Positions 45,236-54,576 are shown, numbered from the stretch's first letter. The stretch is 64,000 bases of DNA from Methylococcus sp. Mc7 (GCF_019285515.1 NZ_CP079095.1:3504501-3568500), one strand, 5' to 3'. Notes: generated by a model not told the origin, from the letters alone. Numbers and translations: made by a program.

Positions 45236-47784
45236 CAGTCTTTCCTCCTCGTCAAGAACTCCGCCCACCGGGTGGGCATCTGTAACCAATCCAATACCGG
45301 CTGCCCGGCGTGTGCCTCGGGGTGGATGATCTGCCGAACCAGATTTTCCAGGCGGGGTTTCAAAGCCGGGTACCGCTTGGCCATCCTTTCGATGTTGTAC
45401 ACCAACCGCCAGCGCCACTTCTGCCAGTGAACCAGCGCTTGGATTTGCTCCGGCGTGTGCTGCTTGGTCTGGCTCAGGCGCTTGAATTCGTCGACCGCGT
45501 CCAGCACCGCCCGCAATCGCCCCAGCACCGCCCGGCTCCTGGTTTCCTCCATGATGTCGCATATTTCCCGTTTCAGATCCTCCGCACGCTCAAAGTCTTC
45601 CCAACCGATCGTTGTGTCCAGAAAACAGAGGGCGTCCTTTTCCTTTTCGCCGTGTTTACCGCGCCGAAGGGCCTTGGCTTCGTGCTCCGCGTCTCCCGCC
45701 AGTTGCGCGGCGCGGGAGATGGGGTAACGGCCCTCCACCACCGCGATGCCGGCCGACAGCGAAAAATGCTCGTTGTCGGCGCAATACTCGCGGAACTCGG
45801 TTCTAATGGTATTCGCCACACCCGGCAACTCGTCCCAACTGCCGATCAGGAATACATCATCGCCGCCGGCATAGATGATTTGGGTACGCGGCAAGTTTGC
45901 CAAGAGGGTATGCAGATGGCCGGCGAAAAACAGATGCAACTGGCGGGACAGGGTGGCGACCCGGGAAAGGGAACCCATGTCCTTGTCGCCGAATTTCAAT
46001 CCGCGAATGAACACTTCACCGAGATTGTCCACATCCATGCGCAGCACGCCGAGTTTGTGGATGCCCTCGGCAGCTTCGCTGAACTCATCGAATTCCCAAT
46101 CAGCAGATTGCTTGGCTTTGTCCCATTTACCTGCAAAGCGAAATCCGCAGGAATAGCCATGGGGATTGCCGTCGGGATCGGGGAAGCGATTGACGGCCTC
46201 CAGATGTGAGCTTTCCAGGCGCTTCAGTTCGCTCAACTCGGGAGGCTCCGACAGCAGATACACAGCGTAGTCGGTTCCGAAGAGATCTACCCGTGTTTCG
46301 CTTTGCTTACGCAATTCCTGGCGGGCGACATCACGGTCCTTGCCGAAAATCCAGAACAAGTATTCGGTATCCTTGAGGCTGCGGCCGATGCGTTCCATCC
46401 GATCGCACTGCCGGCATATCGCCCGGCCGTCATGGTCTTTGATTTCGGCTTCCGCATCGTCTCGGCTGCAAACGGTGCAATGCTTGGCGTGGAGCGGCTG
46501 GGCCTCAAAAAATTTAACGCTAGAGGAAACCTGCTGCCGAAACGACTGTAGCCGGTCGCGCTGCAGGCTTTCGCTGGCTTCTTTCCATTTGGTGCCCATG
46601 TTGCCGCCCTGAAAATCGCTGCCCCGTACCTGGGCCAAGCCAAGCCCCAGGAATACCTCGCCCTGAAATTCCCTAAGCAACTCGGTGTTGACGGCATCAA
46701 CTTCGGCGCGCAGTCGATCTTCGAGGTGCGCGGGAATCAGCAGAAAGAACTTGCCGCCGGAAGAATAAATCCGCGCCGTCGGATAAAGACCGAGCTTGTG
46801 CAGCAAGTGTTCGGAAACGCCATCGCACAGCAGTTGGATGTAGAAAGATCGCCCCCGTAGCGCCTTGGCCGCGCCTTTACTGGAAATCTTGTAGATAAAG
46901 TTCTGGATGCCCGAAAAATCACTGCAAACCAAACGCCATTTCGGAGTCTCGCGATCCGTGAAGTGTTCAGCTCGATCTAACGTGCCTTGCTGTTCGTGGA
47001 AGAGATAAAGCCCCTCGGCGATGGCAGCGGTGATGCGCAGATGATCGAACAGGGAAATGTCGGGGTGGATGATGTTGGTCGCCGCCGGGATAGAGCTCAG
47101 AAACCGCTCCATCAAGGCGAGCAGGTTGCGGACGATACCCCGCAAAGATTCGGGATTGCCGCTCCGGTATTGGGGCAGACCATCGAGCGCCTTGCGAAAA
47201 GCTTCGCCAATCCGGCGGTAGTCGGACTGCAGGCTTTGCTCGCTCAGCCACGCACCGCTGCTCTCGCGCATCGGCGGGCGGTAGCTGGTGGCATGTCGCG
47301 GATAGATATTGGCTTCCGCCAAGTCGAGTTCGGCGACAGGTAACCGGTAGCCATTGGGCCGTTCGCTGTTCCCCAGCGTCACCCGGCCGAGGAGCGCTTC
47401 GAGGCGCGTTTTCTTGTGTATGCCCTGCTCGTAAAACGCACCCTGCTCGCGCTCGGCGCTGGCGAAATGATCGGCTTCCGCTACCAGGCGCTCGAGAGGG
47501 CTGGATGCGATGTGGTGTCGCGCGGCCAGATTTATCCAGTTCTGGTCGGTTCCCGGTTCCGGCGCTATCGGCAAGTTCTCGGCCAGCAGTTCGCAAAATG
47601 CGCGGGTATTCAGGACATGCAAGTGGCTGAAATATCGCCCTTGCTCATTCCAGCGGCAGTTTCGCTGTTTTTCATCGTCACTATGGCGGTGCTTGCCGAA
47701 CATCTCGGCACGCTCCCAGAATTTGCCGATGTCGTGGAGCAATGCTCCAAAGACAACGTGATCATGTGGCTTCATCGGTCCCAT
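45235..47784 (-). CDS. csm1: Cas10 (Csm1), type III-A large subunit
   Basis: An 849-residue Cas10. The N-terminal HD nuclease site is well preserved (VVFGALLHDIGKFWERAEMF), so single-stranded DNA cleavage is likely. A zinc-binding part has HCTVCSRDDAEAE and CRQCDRMERIG. The cyclase site TQIIYAGGDDVFLIGS has GGDD at residues 640-643. The C-terminal helical domain D4 follows. The start at 47784 overlaps the stop of a truncated upstream frame. Unlike the cmr genes, this gene and the other csm genes contain no palindromic repeat insertions. Confidence 0.97.
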   Translation of the reverse strand: MGPMKPHDHVVFGALLHDIGKFWERAEMFGKHRHSDDEKQRNCRWNEQGRYFSHLHVLNTRAFCELLAENLPIAPEPGTDQNWINLAARHHIASSPLERLVAEADHFASAEREQGAFYEQGIHKKTRLEALLGRVTLGNSERPNGYRLPVAELDLAEANIYPRHATSYRPPMRESSGAWLSEQSLQSDYRRIGEAFRKALDGLPQYRSGNPESLRGIVRNLLALMERFLSSIPAATNIIHPDISLFDHLRITAAIAEGLYLFHEQQGTLDRAEHFTDRETPKWRLVCSDFSGIQNFIYKISSKGAAKALRGRSFYIQLLCDGVSEHLLHKLGLYPTARIYSSGGKFFLLIPAHLEDRLRAEVDAVNTELLREFQGEVFLGLGLAQVRGSDFQGGNMGTKWKEASESLQRDRLQSFRQQVSSSVKFFEAQPLHAKHCTVCSRDDAEAEIKDHDGRAICRQCDRMERIGRSLKDTEYLFWIFGKDRDVARQELRKQSETRVDLFGTDYAVYLLSEPPELSELKRLESSHLEAVNRFPDPDGNPHGYSCGFRFAGKWDKAKQSADWEFDEFSEAAEGIHKLGVLRMDVDNLGEVFIRGLKFGDKDMGSLSRVATLSRQLHLFFAGHLHTLLANLPRTQIIYAGGDDVFLIGSWDELPGVANTIRTEFREYCADNEHFSLSAGIAVVEGRYPISRAAQLAGDAEHEAKALRRGKHGEKEKDALCFLDTTIGWEDFERAEDLKREICDIMEETRSRAVLGRLRAVLDAVDEFKRLSQTKQHTPEQIQALVHWQKWRWRLVYNIERMAKRYPALKPRLENLVRQIIHPEAHAGQPVLDWLQMPTRWAEFLTRRKD

Positions 47785-48084
47785 CTACTATAAAGATCCA
47801 TCCGGACAAATGGTTCGTAGCGGCTTCTTCGCTCCTGGGCAAATCGTGCACCGAGATTGGATCGCCGGTTTTCCTGCGGCAACCGGTCGTATTCGTCGTG
47901 ATCCGCCATGCGCCACACCAGCAGCCTCCAGCCCTCCTCGGAAACCAGGTAGCGGCCGTGGGTGTGCTGGCCGGGCTTCAGGCAACATAAGTCGCCTTCC
48001 AACGCATCGTGCCTGGGTGCCTGTAATTGCTCGCGGCTGCGTGCGACCCGCTGCAGGTAGTCGAAGGGCTTGCACCCTTCCGTG
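47772..48084 (-). pseudogene. 3' part of an unknown gene upstream of csm1, cut by an IS relic
   Basis: About 104 codons remain: KPFDYLQRVARSREQLQAPR, DLCCLKPGQHTHGRYLVSEE, GWRLLVWRMADHDEYDRLPQ, with the stop at 47772 overlapping the csm1 start by 13 bases. The composition and tight linkage to csm1 suggest a real former gene. It is fused at about 48085 to the end of a transposase relic, so its start is gone. I do not recognise the family. Confidence 0.5.
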
Positions 48085-48088
48085 CTAG

Positions 48089-48530
48089 GTTCTGTTGACG
48101 TATCAACGCAGCCAGATGAGGGCAGAGACGAATCGCAGCATACCCATGTAGTTGGGGGCGGTCTTCTCATAGGGAGAGAAAATCCTGCGGTAGCGTTTGA
48201 TCCGTTGAAGAAGCATGCGATCAGGGGGCGCTCCTTGTAGACGAACCAATCGACCTTGCGCGGCTGCGTGCGGTTGCTGTGGGGCGGGATGAAGGCTTCC
48301 ATGCCTCGCACGTCGATGGCCTGGACGAGGGGCGTCGCTGTCGTAGCCCTTATCGCCGGTAAAGTCTTTGGTCCCTTCCGGCGTCAGCCCCAGCAGCGTT
48401 TCGGCCTGCCCGCCCGTCAGCACGAAGTCCAGCGAGTTGCCCGGGGCGTCGGTGATGGCGTGGATCTGGGTGCCGAACCCGCCCCGCGAGCGGCCCAGCG
48501 CTTCGGCCTCGGCGCTGCACTCCGCCGCCC
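48089..48530 (-). mobile_element. Truncated, frameshifted IS5-family transposase relic
   Basis: The minus strand codes pieces of an IS5/IS427-type DDE transposase in two frames: GRSRGGFGTQIHAITDAPGN, KDFTGDKGYDSDA, then shifted GMEAFIPPHSNRTQPRKVDW, and back to RIKRYRRIFSPYEKTAPNYM ending SALIWLR. At least two frameshifts are present. One IS end is recognisable at about 48089 (GGTTCTGTTGACG) next to a CTAG. The other end is missing: the transposase coding sequence runs straight into the first repeat of CRISPR array 2 at 48531. Confidence 0.85.
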
Positions 48531-51500
48531 GTCTTAATCCCTTCTTCATCAGGTCTCTATTACTACGAAGAAAAGTTCGTAATAGTCCGCACATACAGGT
48601 CTTAATCCCTTCTTCATCAGGTCTCGATTACTACTTATTCGTTCTGATTGGTTTGCTCTGCGCGTTCGGTCTTAATCCCTTCTTCATCAGGTCTCGATTA
48701 CTACTACGCCCTCGAACGCCTTCCACTGATAGAGCCAATGTCTTAATCCCTTCTTCATCAGGTCTCGATTACTACAGCATGACGATAAAGGAAATGTAAT
48801 CCACGGAGTGTCTTAATCCCTTCTTCATCAGGTCTCGATTACTACGTATACCTATGATCAAAATGGGAATTTGATAGTAGTCTTAATCCCTTCTTCATCA
48901 GGTCTCGATTACTACAGTAATACTCATCACAAGACGGCATCTTTTGTTGTGTCTTAATCCCTTCTTCATCAGGTCTCGATTACTACGAAGGTAAGGATAC
49001 CGAACTGTTCTTTGCAGAAGGTCTTAATCCCTTCTTCATCAGGTCTCGATTACTACAAGAGGAGCAGTCATGAACGCAGCACAGCAAGAGTCTTAATCCC
49101 TTCTTCATCAGGTCTCGATTACTACTCTGAAATTGTGGATATCGCCGCGCTTGAAGCGTCTTAATCCCTTCTTCATCAGGTCTCGATTACTACGTGGAAA
49201 AACTCGAAATGTTGGCGATGCTGTGGTCTTAATCCCTTCTTCATCAGGTCTCGATTACTACCCGCACGGCGGTGCGGGTTCGCACCAATGCGGCGTCTTA
49301 ATCCCTTCTTCATCAGGTCTCGATTACTACAAAAAAATGACCTATGCCAATGCGAAAGCGTTGGTCTTAATCCCTTCTTCATCAGGTCTCGATTACTACC
49401 TCCCCATCCCCGTGGGTGGGGCGGGCCGCACGGTCTTAATCCCTTCTTCATCAGGTCTCGATTACTACCTGCACCCCGTCCCACCTTCAAGCCCCGCGTA
49501 ATGTCTTAATCCCTTCTTCATCAGGTCTCGATTACTACGGAACCCCAGCTCACGCCAAATTTAGGCGGGATGTCTTAATCCCTTCTTCATCAGGTCTCGA
49601 TTACTACGGAAGAGCGCGAGATCCTGCTCGAGCAGGGATGTCTTAATCCCTTCTTCATCAGGTCTCGATTACTACCCAGCTCACGCCAAATTTAGGCGGG
49701 ATTGTGCCGTCTTAATCCCTTCTTCATCAGGTCTCGATTACTACGTTCGCCTGGAATACGCCCGCGGTCTTCGTGCCGTCTTAATCCCTTCTTCATCAGG
49801 TCTCGATTACTACCCAAAGGAGGGTACAAAAATGAGAAAAATGACCTGTCTTAATCCCTTCTTCATCAGGTCTCGATTACTACGACCGTACGTTACACAC
49901 CCAGAGTCCCTGCGTCGTCTTAATCCCTTCTTCATCAGGTCTCGATTACTACGTATATATAGCTGTGTCCGGGACAGCCGGACAGTCTTAATCCCTTCTT
50001 CATCAGGTCTCGATTACTACATTGATTGGCGTATATATAGCTGTGTCCGGGAGTCTTAATCCCTTCTTCATCAGGTCTCGATTACTACCTCCGCGGAAGT
50101 GAAATTCCGCGGGGAGGTGTACGTCTTAATCCCTTCTTCATCAGGTCTCGATTACTACAACCGTGGTGGTGTCAGTGAGACTGACACCGGAGTCTTAATC
50201 CCTTCTTCATCAGGTCTCGATTACTACACAATTACGGAGTACCCCAGCATGCCTGGGCGGGTCTTAATCCCTTCTTCATCAGGTCTCGATTACTACTGAA
50301 ACAATAGCGACTTCCCCGTGGGAAGCGGGTCTTAATCCCTTCTTCATCAGGTCTCGATTACTACAATGGAAATGTCATCCATTATGAAAGTACCCAATAG
50401 TCTTAATCCCTTCTTCATCAGGTCTCGATTACTACGGATGTGTTGGCCTGGCTGGACCGGTTCGACCGTCTTAATCCCTTCTTCATCAGGTCTCGATTAC
50501 TACCCATGGATGGGATGATTCAGGAATGGAGTATTGGCGTCTTAATCCCTTCTTCATCAGGTCTCGATTACTACGAAAACCATCGACTCGATCGCCGTAA
50601 ACGTCATGTCTTAATCCCTTCTTCATCAGGTCTCGATTACTACGGCTGCCGACCGGATTGTTCTACCAGAATGGTGGTCTTAATCCCTTCTTCATCAGGT
50701 CTCGATTACTACAACCAACAGATTTCACGGTACGTTGGTGCGGGTGTCTTAATCCCTTCTTCATCAGGTCTCGATTACTACACTCATTCTCGGCCAACAT
50801 GCTGGCCGAGTTCCCGTCTTAATCCCTTCTTCATCAGGTCTCGATTACTACGATCGTTACGGAGTACCCCAGCATGCCTGGGCGGTCTTAATCCCTTCTT
50901 CATCAGGTCTCGATTACTACTTTCACGGTACGTTGGTGCGAACCCGCACCAATGCGTCTTAATCCCTTCTTCATCAGGTCTCGATTACTACTCACTCCGC
51001 AGTGGAGATAGGGCAATCGTGGGACGTCTTAATCCCTTCTTCATCAGGTCTCGATTACTACTGAGAAAAATGACTTTTGCCAACGCGAAATCGTGTCTTA
51101 ATCCCTTCTTCATCAGGTCTCGATTACTACGTTTGCTGATGAGGAGATGGTCATGAACATAGAGTCTTAATCCCTTCTTCATCAGGTCTCGATTACTACT
51201 TTCACGGTACGTTGGTGCGAACCCGCACCAATGCGTCTTAATCCCTTCTTCATCAGGTCTCGATTACTACTCTTGCTTATGATCAACCATAAGCCGGCCT
51301 TGCGGTCTTAATCCCTTCTTCATCAGGTCTCGATTACTACTCATCAATCAGAGCGATAACCGCATCAAGACGGTGTCTTAATCCCTTCTTCATCAGGTCT
51401 CGATTACTACGCCATAGTTCAGCGCATTGGGCGAGGCGATTGGGTCTTAATCCCTTCTTCATCAGGTCTCGATTACTACCCAGTTGAACTGTTAAAACAG

Positions 51501-51689
51501 GTCCAAGGAGATCGTCTTAATCCCTTCTTCATCAGGTCTCGATTACTACGAATGGAGAAGGTTATATTTGTTTATGAAAGGAAGTCTTAATCCCTTCTTC
51601 ATCAGGTCTCGATTACTACCCAGATTTTTAATTAACTTTTTTTGGGGATTATTGTCTTAATCCCTTCTTCATCAGGTCTCGATTACTAC
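48531..51689 (-). CRISPR. CRISPR array 2, 46 repeats, 45 spacers
   Basis: Forty-six 36-bp repeats start GTCTTAATCCC and end CGATTACTAC; the first (48531) has one change (CTCTATTACTAC). The repeat differs from that of array 1 at a single base (ACTAC versus ACAAC). Spacers are 32-35 bp. The leader at 51690 and the altered repeat at the low end show transcription of the minus strand, so spacer 45 is the newest. Spacer 35 (50921-50955) and 39 (51200-51234) are the same sequence. Several other spacers overlap one another (15/17, 21/22, 25/34, 12/19/37, 32/35). Apparent open frames across the array merely translate the repeat. Confidence 0.99.
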
Positions 51690-51772
51690 TGCTTCGTCTT
51701 TTTTCTCCTTGCCACTCAATGGCTTGCAAAGGGGGTTGAAGAAAAATTGCCGGCTCCAAAAGCCGACTCTCC
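51690..51772 (-). promoter_or_regulatory. Leader of CRISPR array 2
   Basis: Nearly identical to the leader of array 1 over about 75 bases. There are three extra bases (TGC) next to the repeat. The similarity ends near CCGACTCTCCC. The following 51773-51901 shows no gene. Confidence 0.85.
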
Positions 51773-51901
51773 CAAGGCGTGTGCCAACCGGCACCAACAA
51801 GGGGTTCGCTGGCGCCGGTCTTGGGTAGTTAAGCATCCGGGCTGGCGTCGGGCAAGCCCCTGCCCAAGCCCTTCGGGGCCGCTCACGGCACGCCTCGGAA
51901 C

Positions 51902-52348
51902 TCAGTCGACGTCGTGCGCCGTGAGGAACATGGCTTTTTGCAGGGCGGCGAAGAACTGCTGGTAGGGTTCCGGGTCGGTGACGGGGGTGGTGTTGTACTG
52001 GGCGTTGGCCCGCACCACCATTTGCTTGTCGCCGCGTGGATGTACGGTGACGGTCATCTTGAGCTGGTAGCCGGACAGTTTGGTGCCGCTGACCACGCCG
52101 ACGGTCAGGTCGGCCTTGTCGATGACGAACTGGAGGTCTTGCAGGGTGGCGATGACGCTGCGTAGGGTCTTTTCCTTGTCGGGGGTGTCGAAGGCTTTGG
52201 TCTGGATCTGGCGCAGGGCAAGCTGGCTCTGGTCGCTGTCGAGCAGGTGCTCGCGGGTACTTTTGCAGGCGGCGAGGGCGAGCGCGGCGAGGGCGAGCGC
52301 GGCGAGGAGCAGGGCGGTGGCGGTACGGGGTCTGGTCATGACGGGCAT
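51902..52348 (-). CDS. Small lipoprotein, paralogue of the next gene
   Basis: A 148-residue lipoprotein with the signal TATALLLAALALAALALAAC. The mature part (SQLALRQIQTKAFDTPDKEK, LQDLQFVIDKADLTVGVVSG, EPYQQFFAALQKAMFL) aligns by eye with the neighbour at 52348-52878, so the two are paralogues. Function unknown; a periplasmic or outer membrane location is expected. The ATG overlaps the neighbour's stop by one base, so translation is coupled. The first Met could also be the one at 52339. Confidence 0.7.
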   Translation of the reverse strand: MPVMTRPRTATALLLAALALAALALAACKSTREHLLDSDQSQLALRQIQTKAFDTPDKEKTLRSVIATLQDLQFVIDKADLTVGVVSGTKLSGYQLKMTVTVHPRGDKQMVVRANAQYNTTPVTDPEPYQQFFAALQKAMFLTAHDVD

Positions 52349-52878
52349 CAGATCTGTTGGGCTTCGAGGAAAACGGATTTGGACAGCTTGGCGAAGAATT
52401 CCTGGTAGATCTCGGGTTCGAGGATGGGCTCGGCGGCGGTGACCCTTTCCTGGGTGTCGTACACGATGCGCTGGAAGGTGATGCGCACGGCGGTTTCCTT
52501 GCCGTTGGGCTGGGGCCGGGTGACCAGCGAGGCGCGCATGATTTGGTAGCTGTCGGTGGGCATGGGTACCCGGGTGATAAGGGCGAGCAGAACCGCGCCG
52601 GCGATCTGGCCCGCCCGGCGGGCGTCGCGGGTTTTTTGGCCGACCAGGATGCCGAGGGGGGCGTTCACTTCCTCGAGGGTGAAGCCCATGTCTTGCAGCA
52701 GGGCGGAGGAGGCGCTGAGCAGTTGCGCTTCGTCACGGGTGGCGAACCGGCGGGTTTCCAACTGGCGGACCTGTAGGCTTTCCTGGGAAAGGGCGAGCGC
52801 TTCCTTGGGAATTTTGCCGGCGCAGCCGGAGAGTACGGCGAGGCCGAGTAACAGCGGGGGAGCAAGACGGTAATTCAT
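52348..52878 (-). CDS. Small lipoprotein, paralogue of the previous gene
   Basis: A 176-residue lipoprotein: MNYRLAPPLLLGLAVLSGCA, lipidated Cys19. Mature part SLQVRQLETRRFATRDEAQL, LLQDMGFTLEEVNAPLGILV, and a terminal EIYQEFFAKLSKSVFLEAQQ shared with its paralogue. It contains an extra hydrophobic stretch (AGQIAGAVLLALITRVPMP). Part of a three-gene lipoprotein operon; nothing connects it by sequence to the CRISPR genes on either side. Confidence 0.7.
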   Translation of the reverse strand: MNYRLAPPLLLGLAVLSGCAGKIPKEALALSQESLQVRQLETRRFATRDEAQLLSASSALLQDMGFTLEEVNAPLGILVGQKTRDARRAGQIAGAVLLALITRVPMPTDSYQIMRASLVTRPQPNGKETAVRITFQRIVYDTQERVTAAEPILEPEIYQEFFAKLSKSVFLEAQQI

Positions 52879-52888
52879 GCCGGATTCT

Positions 52889-53296
52889 TCAGAAGCTGGA
52901 TTGATGGTAGGAGAAGTCGCGCACCTTGTGCTGTTCGTCGAACTTGATGGCGATGGTGAGGGTGCGCTGGTTGGTGGAGCGGGCGCCGCTGTTGCCGCTG
53001 GCGCCGAGCAGCAGGAGGGTGCCGTAGCTGCTGCTGTTGGAATAGGCGACGTCGGTGGCGATTTTGTCGTACACCCAGACTTCGCGGCGCTGGTCGTCGG
53101 TGCTGACGATGTTGGGGGCGCCGAGCGCGGCGATGACGTCGGCGGAACTCATGCCGATGCGGACGCCGCGTTGCACCGTGCCGGCGGTGAGCTTGTCGCC
53201 GGGGGCCAGGGCATCCTGTACGTTCTGGCCGTGCCAAGCCGCGCCGCAGGCGGACAGAAGGAGGCCGGCGGCTGCGATCAGTGGTTTTTTCATCAA
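52889..53296 (-). CDS. SmpA/OmlA-like small lipoprotein
   Basis: A 135-residue protein starting KKPLIAAAGLLLSACGAAWH (lipidated Cys). The motif RGVRIGMSSADVIAALGAPN and REVWVYDKIATD resembles the BamE/SmpA fold (GMxxxDVxxxLGxP...W.Y). It is the first gene of the three-lipoprotein operon, ending 10 bases before the next start. Confidence 0.7.
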   Translation of the reverse strand: MMKKPLIAAAGLLLSACGAAWHGQNVQDALAPGDKLTAGTVQRGVRIGMSSADVIAALGAPNIVSTDDQRREVWVYDKIATDVAYSNSSSYGTLLLLGASGNSGARSTNQRTLTIAIKFDEQHKVRDFSYHQSSF

Positions 53297-53445
53297 GCTG
53301 AGCTCTCCGGTGGAAGGTCGATGGCGATAGGCCGCGGTTGCGGCGGCCGGCGAGGAGTTTAGGGAGAGGCGGGGGCGGTGTCAGAGCCGGCAAGCTTGCC
53401 GCGGCCGGCGGCCGGTCCGGCGGCAAGTTTTTCAGGCCAGCGGCG

Positions 53446-54576
53446 TCAGTCTTCGATGCGGCCGAAGCGGATGGCTTCCGGCGGGAGGGTGAGGCCGAAG
53501 CGCCGGGGGCGGGCGCCGTCGTGGCCGATGAGATAGGGGCCGGCGGTATGGCCGAGCACGTCGTCGATACGGCGGTGCAGCTTGGATTTGGTCTGCTCGA
53601 AGAACGCCTTGTCCATGCCTTGGCGGAGCCGCTCATGGGTGCGGTCGCCATCGCCCATGGCGCCGATGATCTTCATGTATTCGGCGAGGTAGGCGCTGGC
53701 GTAGCCGGGTTCGGGAACGCCGTCGGGGGGACAGACCAGGGCCGGTGCTTGCGCCAGGCGGCGGCGGGCGAACCAGGCGAGGAAGGCCAACTGAGTCGGT
53801 GCGAGGGTGAGGCCGACGCCGCCGGCCTGGATGCTCCGATGTTCCAGATCGATCGTCAATTTCGGCTGGGTCAGGGAGGACTGCGCCGCTTCCACCACCT
53901 GCGAGAAACGGGTTCGGCCTTTCAGCAGGGTTTTGGGGAGGCTCCGGCGCAGGCGCACGAAAGGGATGTCGGCCAGTGTGACGGCGGCGGCCTTGGTATC
54001 CAACGGGCGGCTGTCGGCGCCCGCGGTGTAGATGATCCGGCTGGTCGGCGTGGGGTAGAAGAAGTCCGGGTGCGACTCGTATGGCGGCATCACCAGCACA
54101 TGGGAGAGCCGGTCCTGCGGGCGGCCATACAGCGAGAGGGCGTAGCCGGCATAGAATCCCATGGACTTGCGGCCGCCGGCCAGGGAGACGTGGAGCTGGG
54201 AGGTATCGTCGGCGGTGAGGTGGCGGATCCAGTCGGTGATGGTGTCGGCGGCGGCGATGTTGTCGCTTTCGGTGCGGATGTCGGTGAGGGTCCTTCCCGC
54301 GCCATCCTCGAGGACGTGCAGGCAGGATTCGTCGAAGCGCATGGCCGGCAGCGCGTAATCCCGCCGCAGCCGGTGGAACCAGCCGGGCTCGTCGCTGAGC
54401 AGGGTGAGCCGGGCGCGTTCGATGCCTTCGGCGGTGGACAGGAGATGGATTTCGGTCGGCAGGACTTCGTCCCCTCGATGGCGAAGGGCGTAGAGGGTTT
54501 CAGTGACGACTTGCGGCGTGAGGCCGGTCACTGCAAGCAGAATGCGTCGAGGGTAGCGGAGTTGTGGCGTTTCCAT
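53446..54576 (-). CDS. CARF protein of the NE0113/TIGR02584 family
   Basis: A 376-residue type III accessory protein. The CARF fold starts PRRILLAVTGLTPQVVTETL and has the ligand motif LHVSLAGGRKSMGFYAGYAL. The second half contains a winged-helix-like segment (LTLAPTQLAFLAWFARRRLA). No HEPN or PD-(D/E)XK motif is obvious. Databases often label this family as a ring nuclease or Csm6 relative; from the sequence, a cyclic-oligoadenylate-responsive regulator or ring nuclease is equally likely. ATG at 54576; the much longer frame upstream is a shadow of cas6. It is 41 bases downstream of cas6. Confidence 0.85.
   Translation of the reverse strand: METPQLRYPRRILLAVTGLTPQVVTETLYALRHRGDEVLPTEIHLLSTAEGIERARLTLLSDEPGWFHRLRRDYALPAMRFDESCLHVLEDGAGRTLTDIRTESDNIAAADTITDWIRHLTADDTSQLHVSLAGGRKSMGFYAGYALSLYGRPQDRLSHVLVMPPYESHPDFFYPTPTSRIIYTAGADSRPLDTKAAAVTLADIPFVRLRRSLPKTLLKGRTRFSQVVEAAQSSLTQPKLTIDLEHRSIQAGGVGLTLAPTQLAFLAWFARRRLAQAPALVCPPDGVPEPGYASAYLAEYMKIIGAMGDGDRTHERLRQGMDKAFFEQTKSKLHRRIDDVLGHTAGPYLIGHDGARPRRFGLTLPPEAIRFGRIED

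Noticed and set aside
48599-51182. Several plus- and minus-strand open frames with repeated LNPFFIRSRLL or SNRDLMKKGL peptides
   Set aside because: They are translations of the CRISPR repeats, which happen to lack stops in some frames; no ribosome sites or natural ends.
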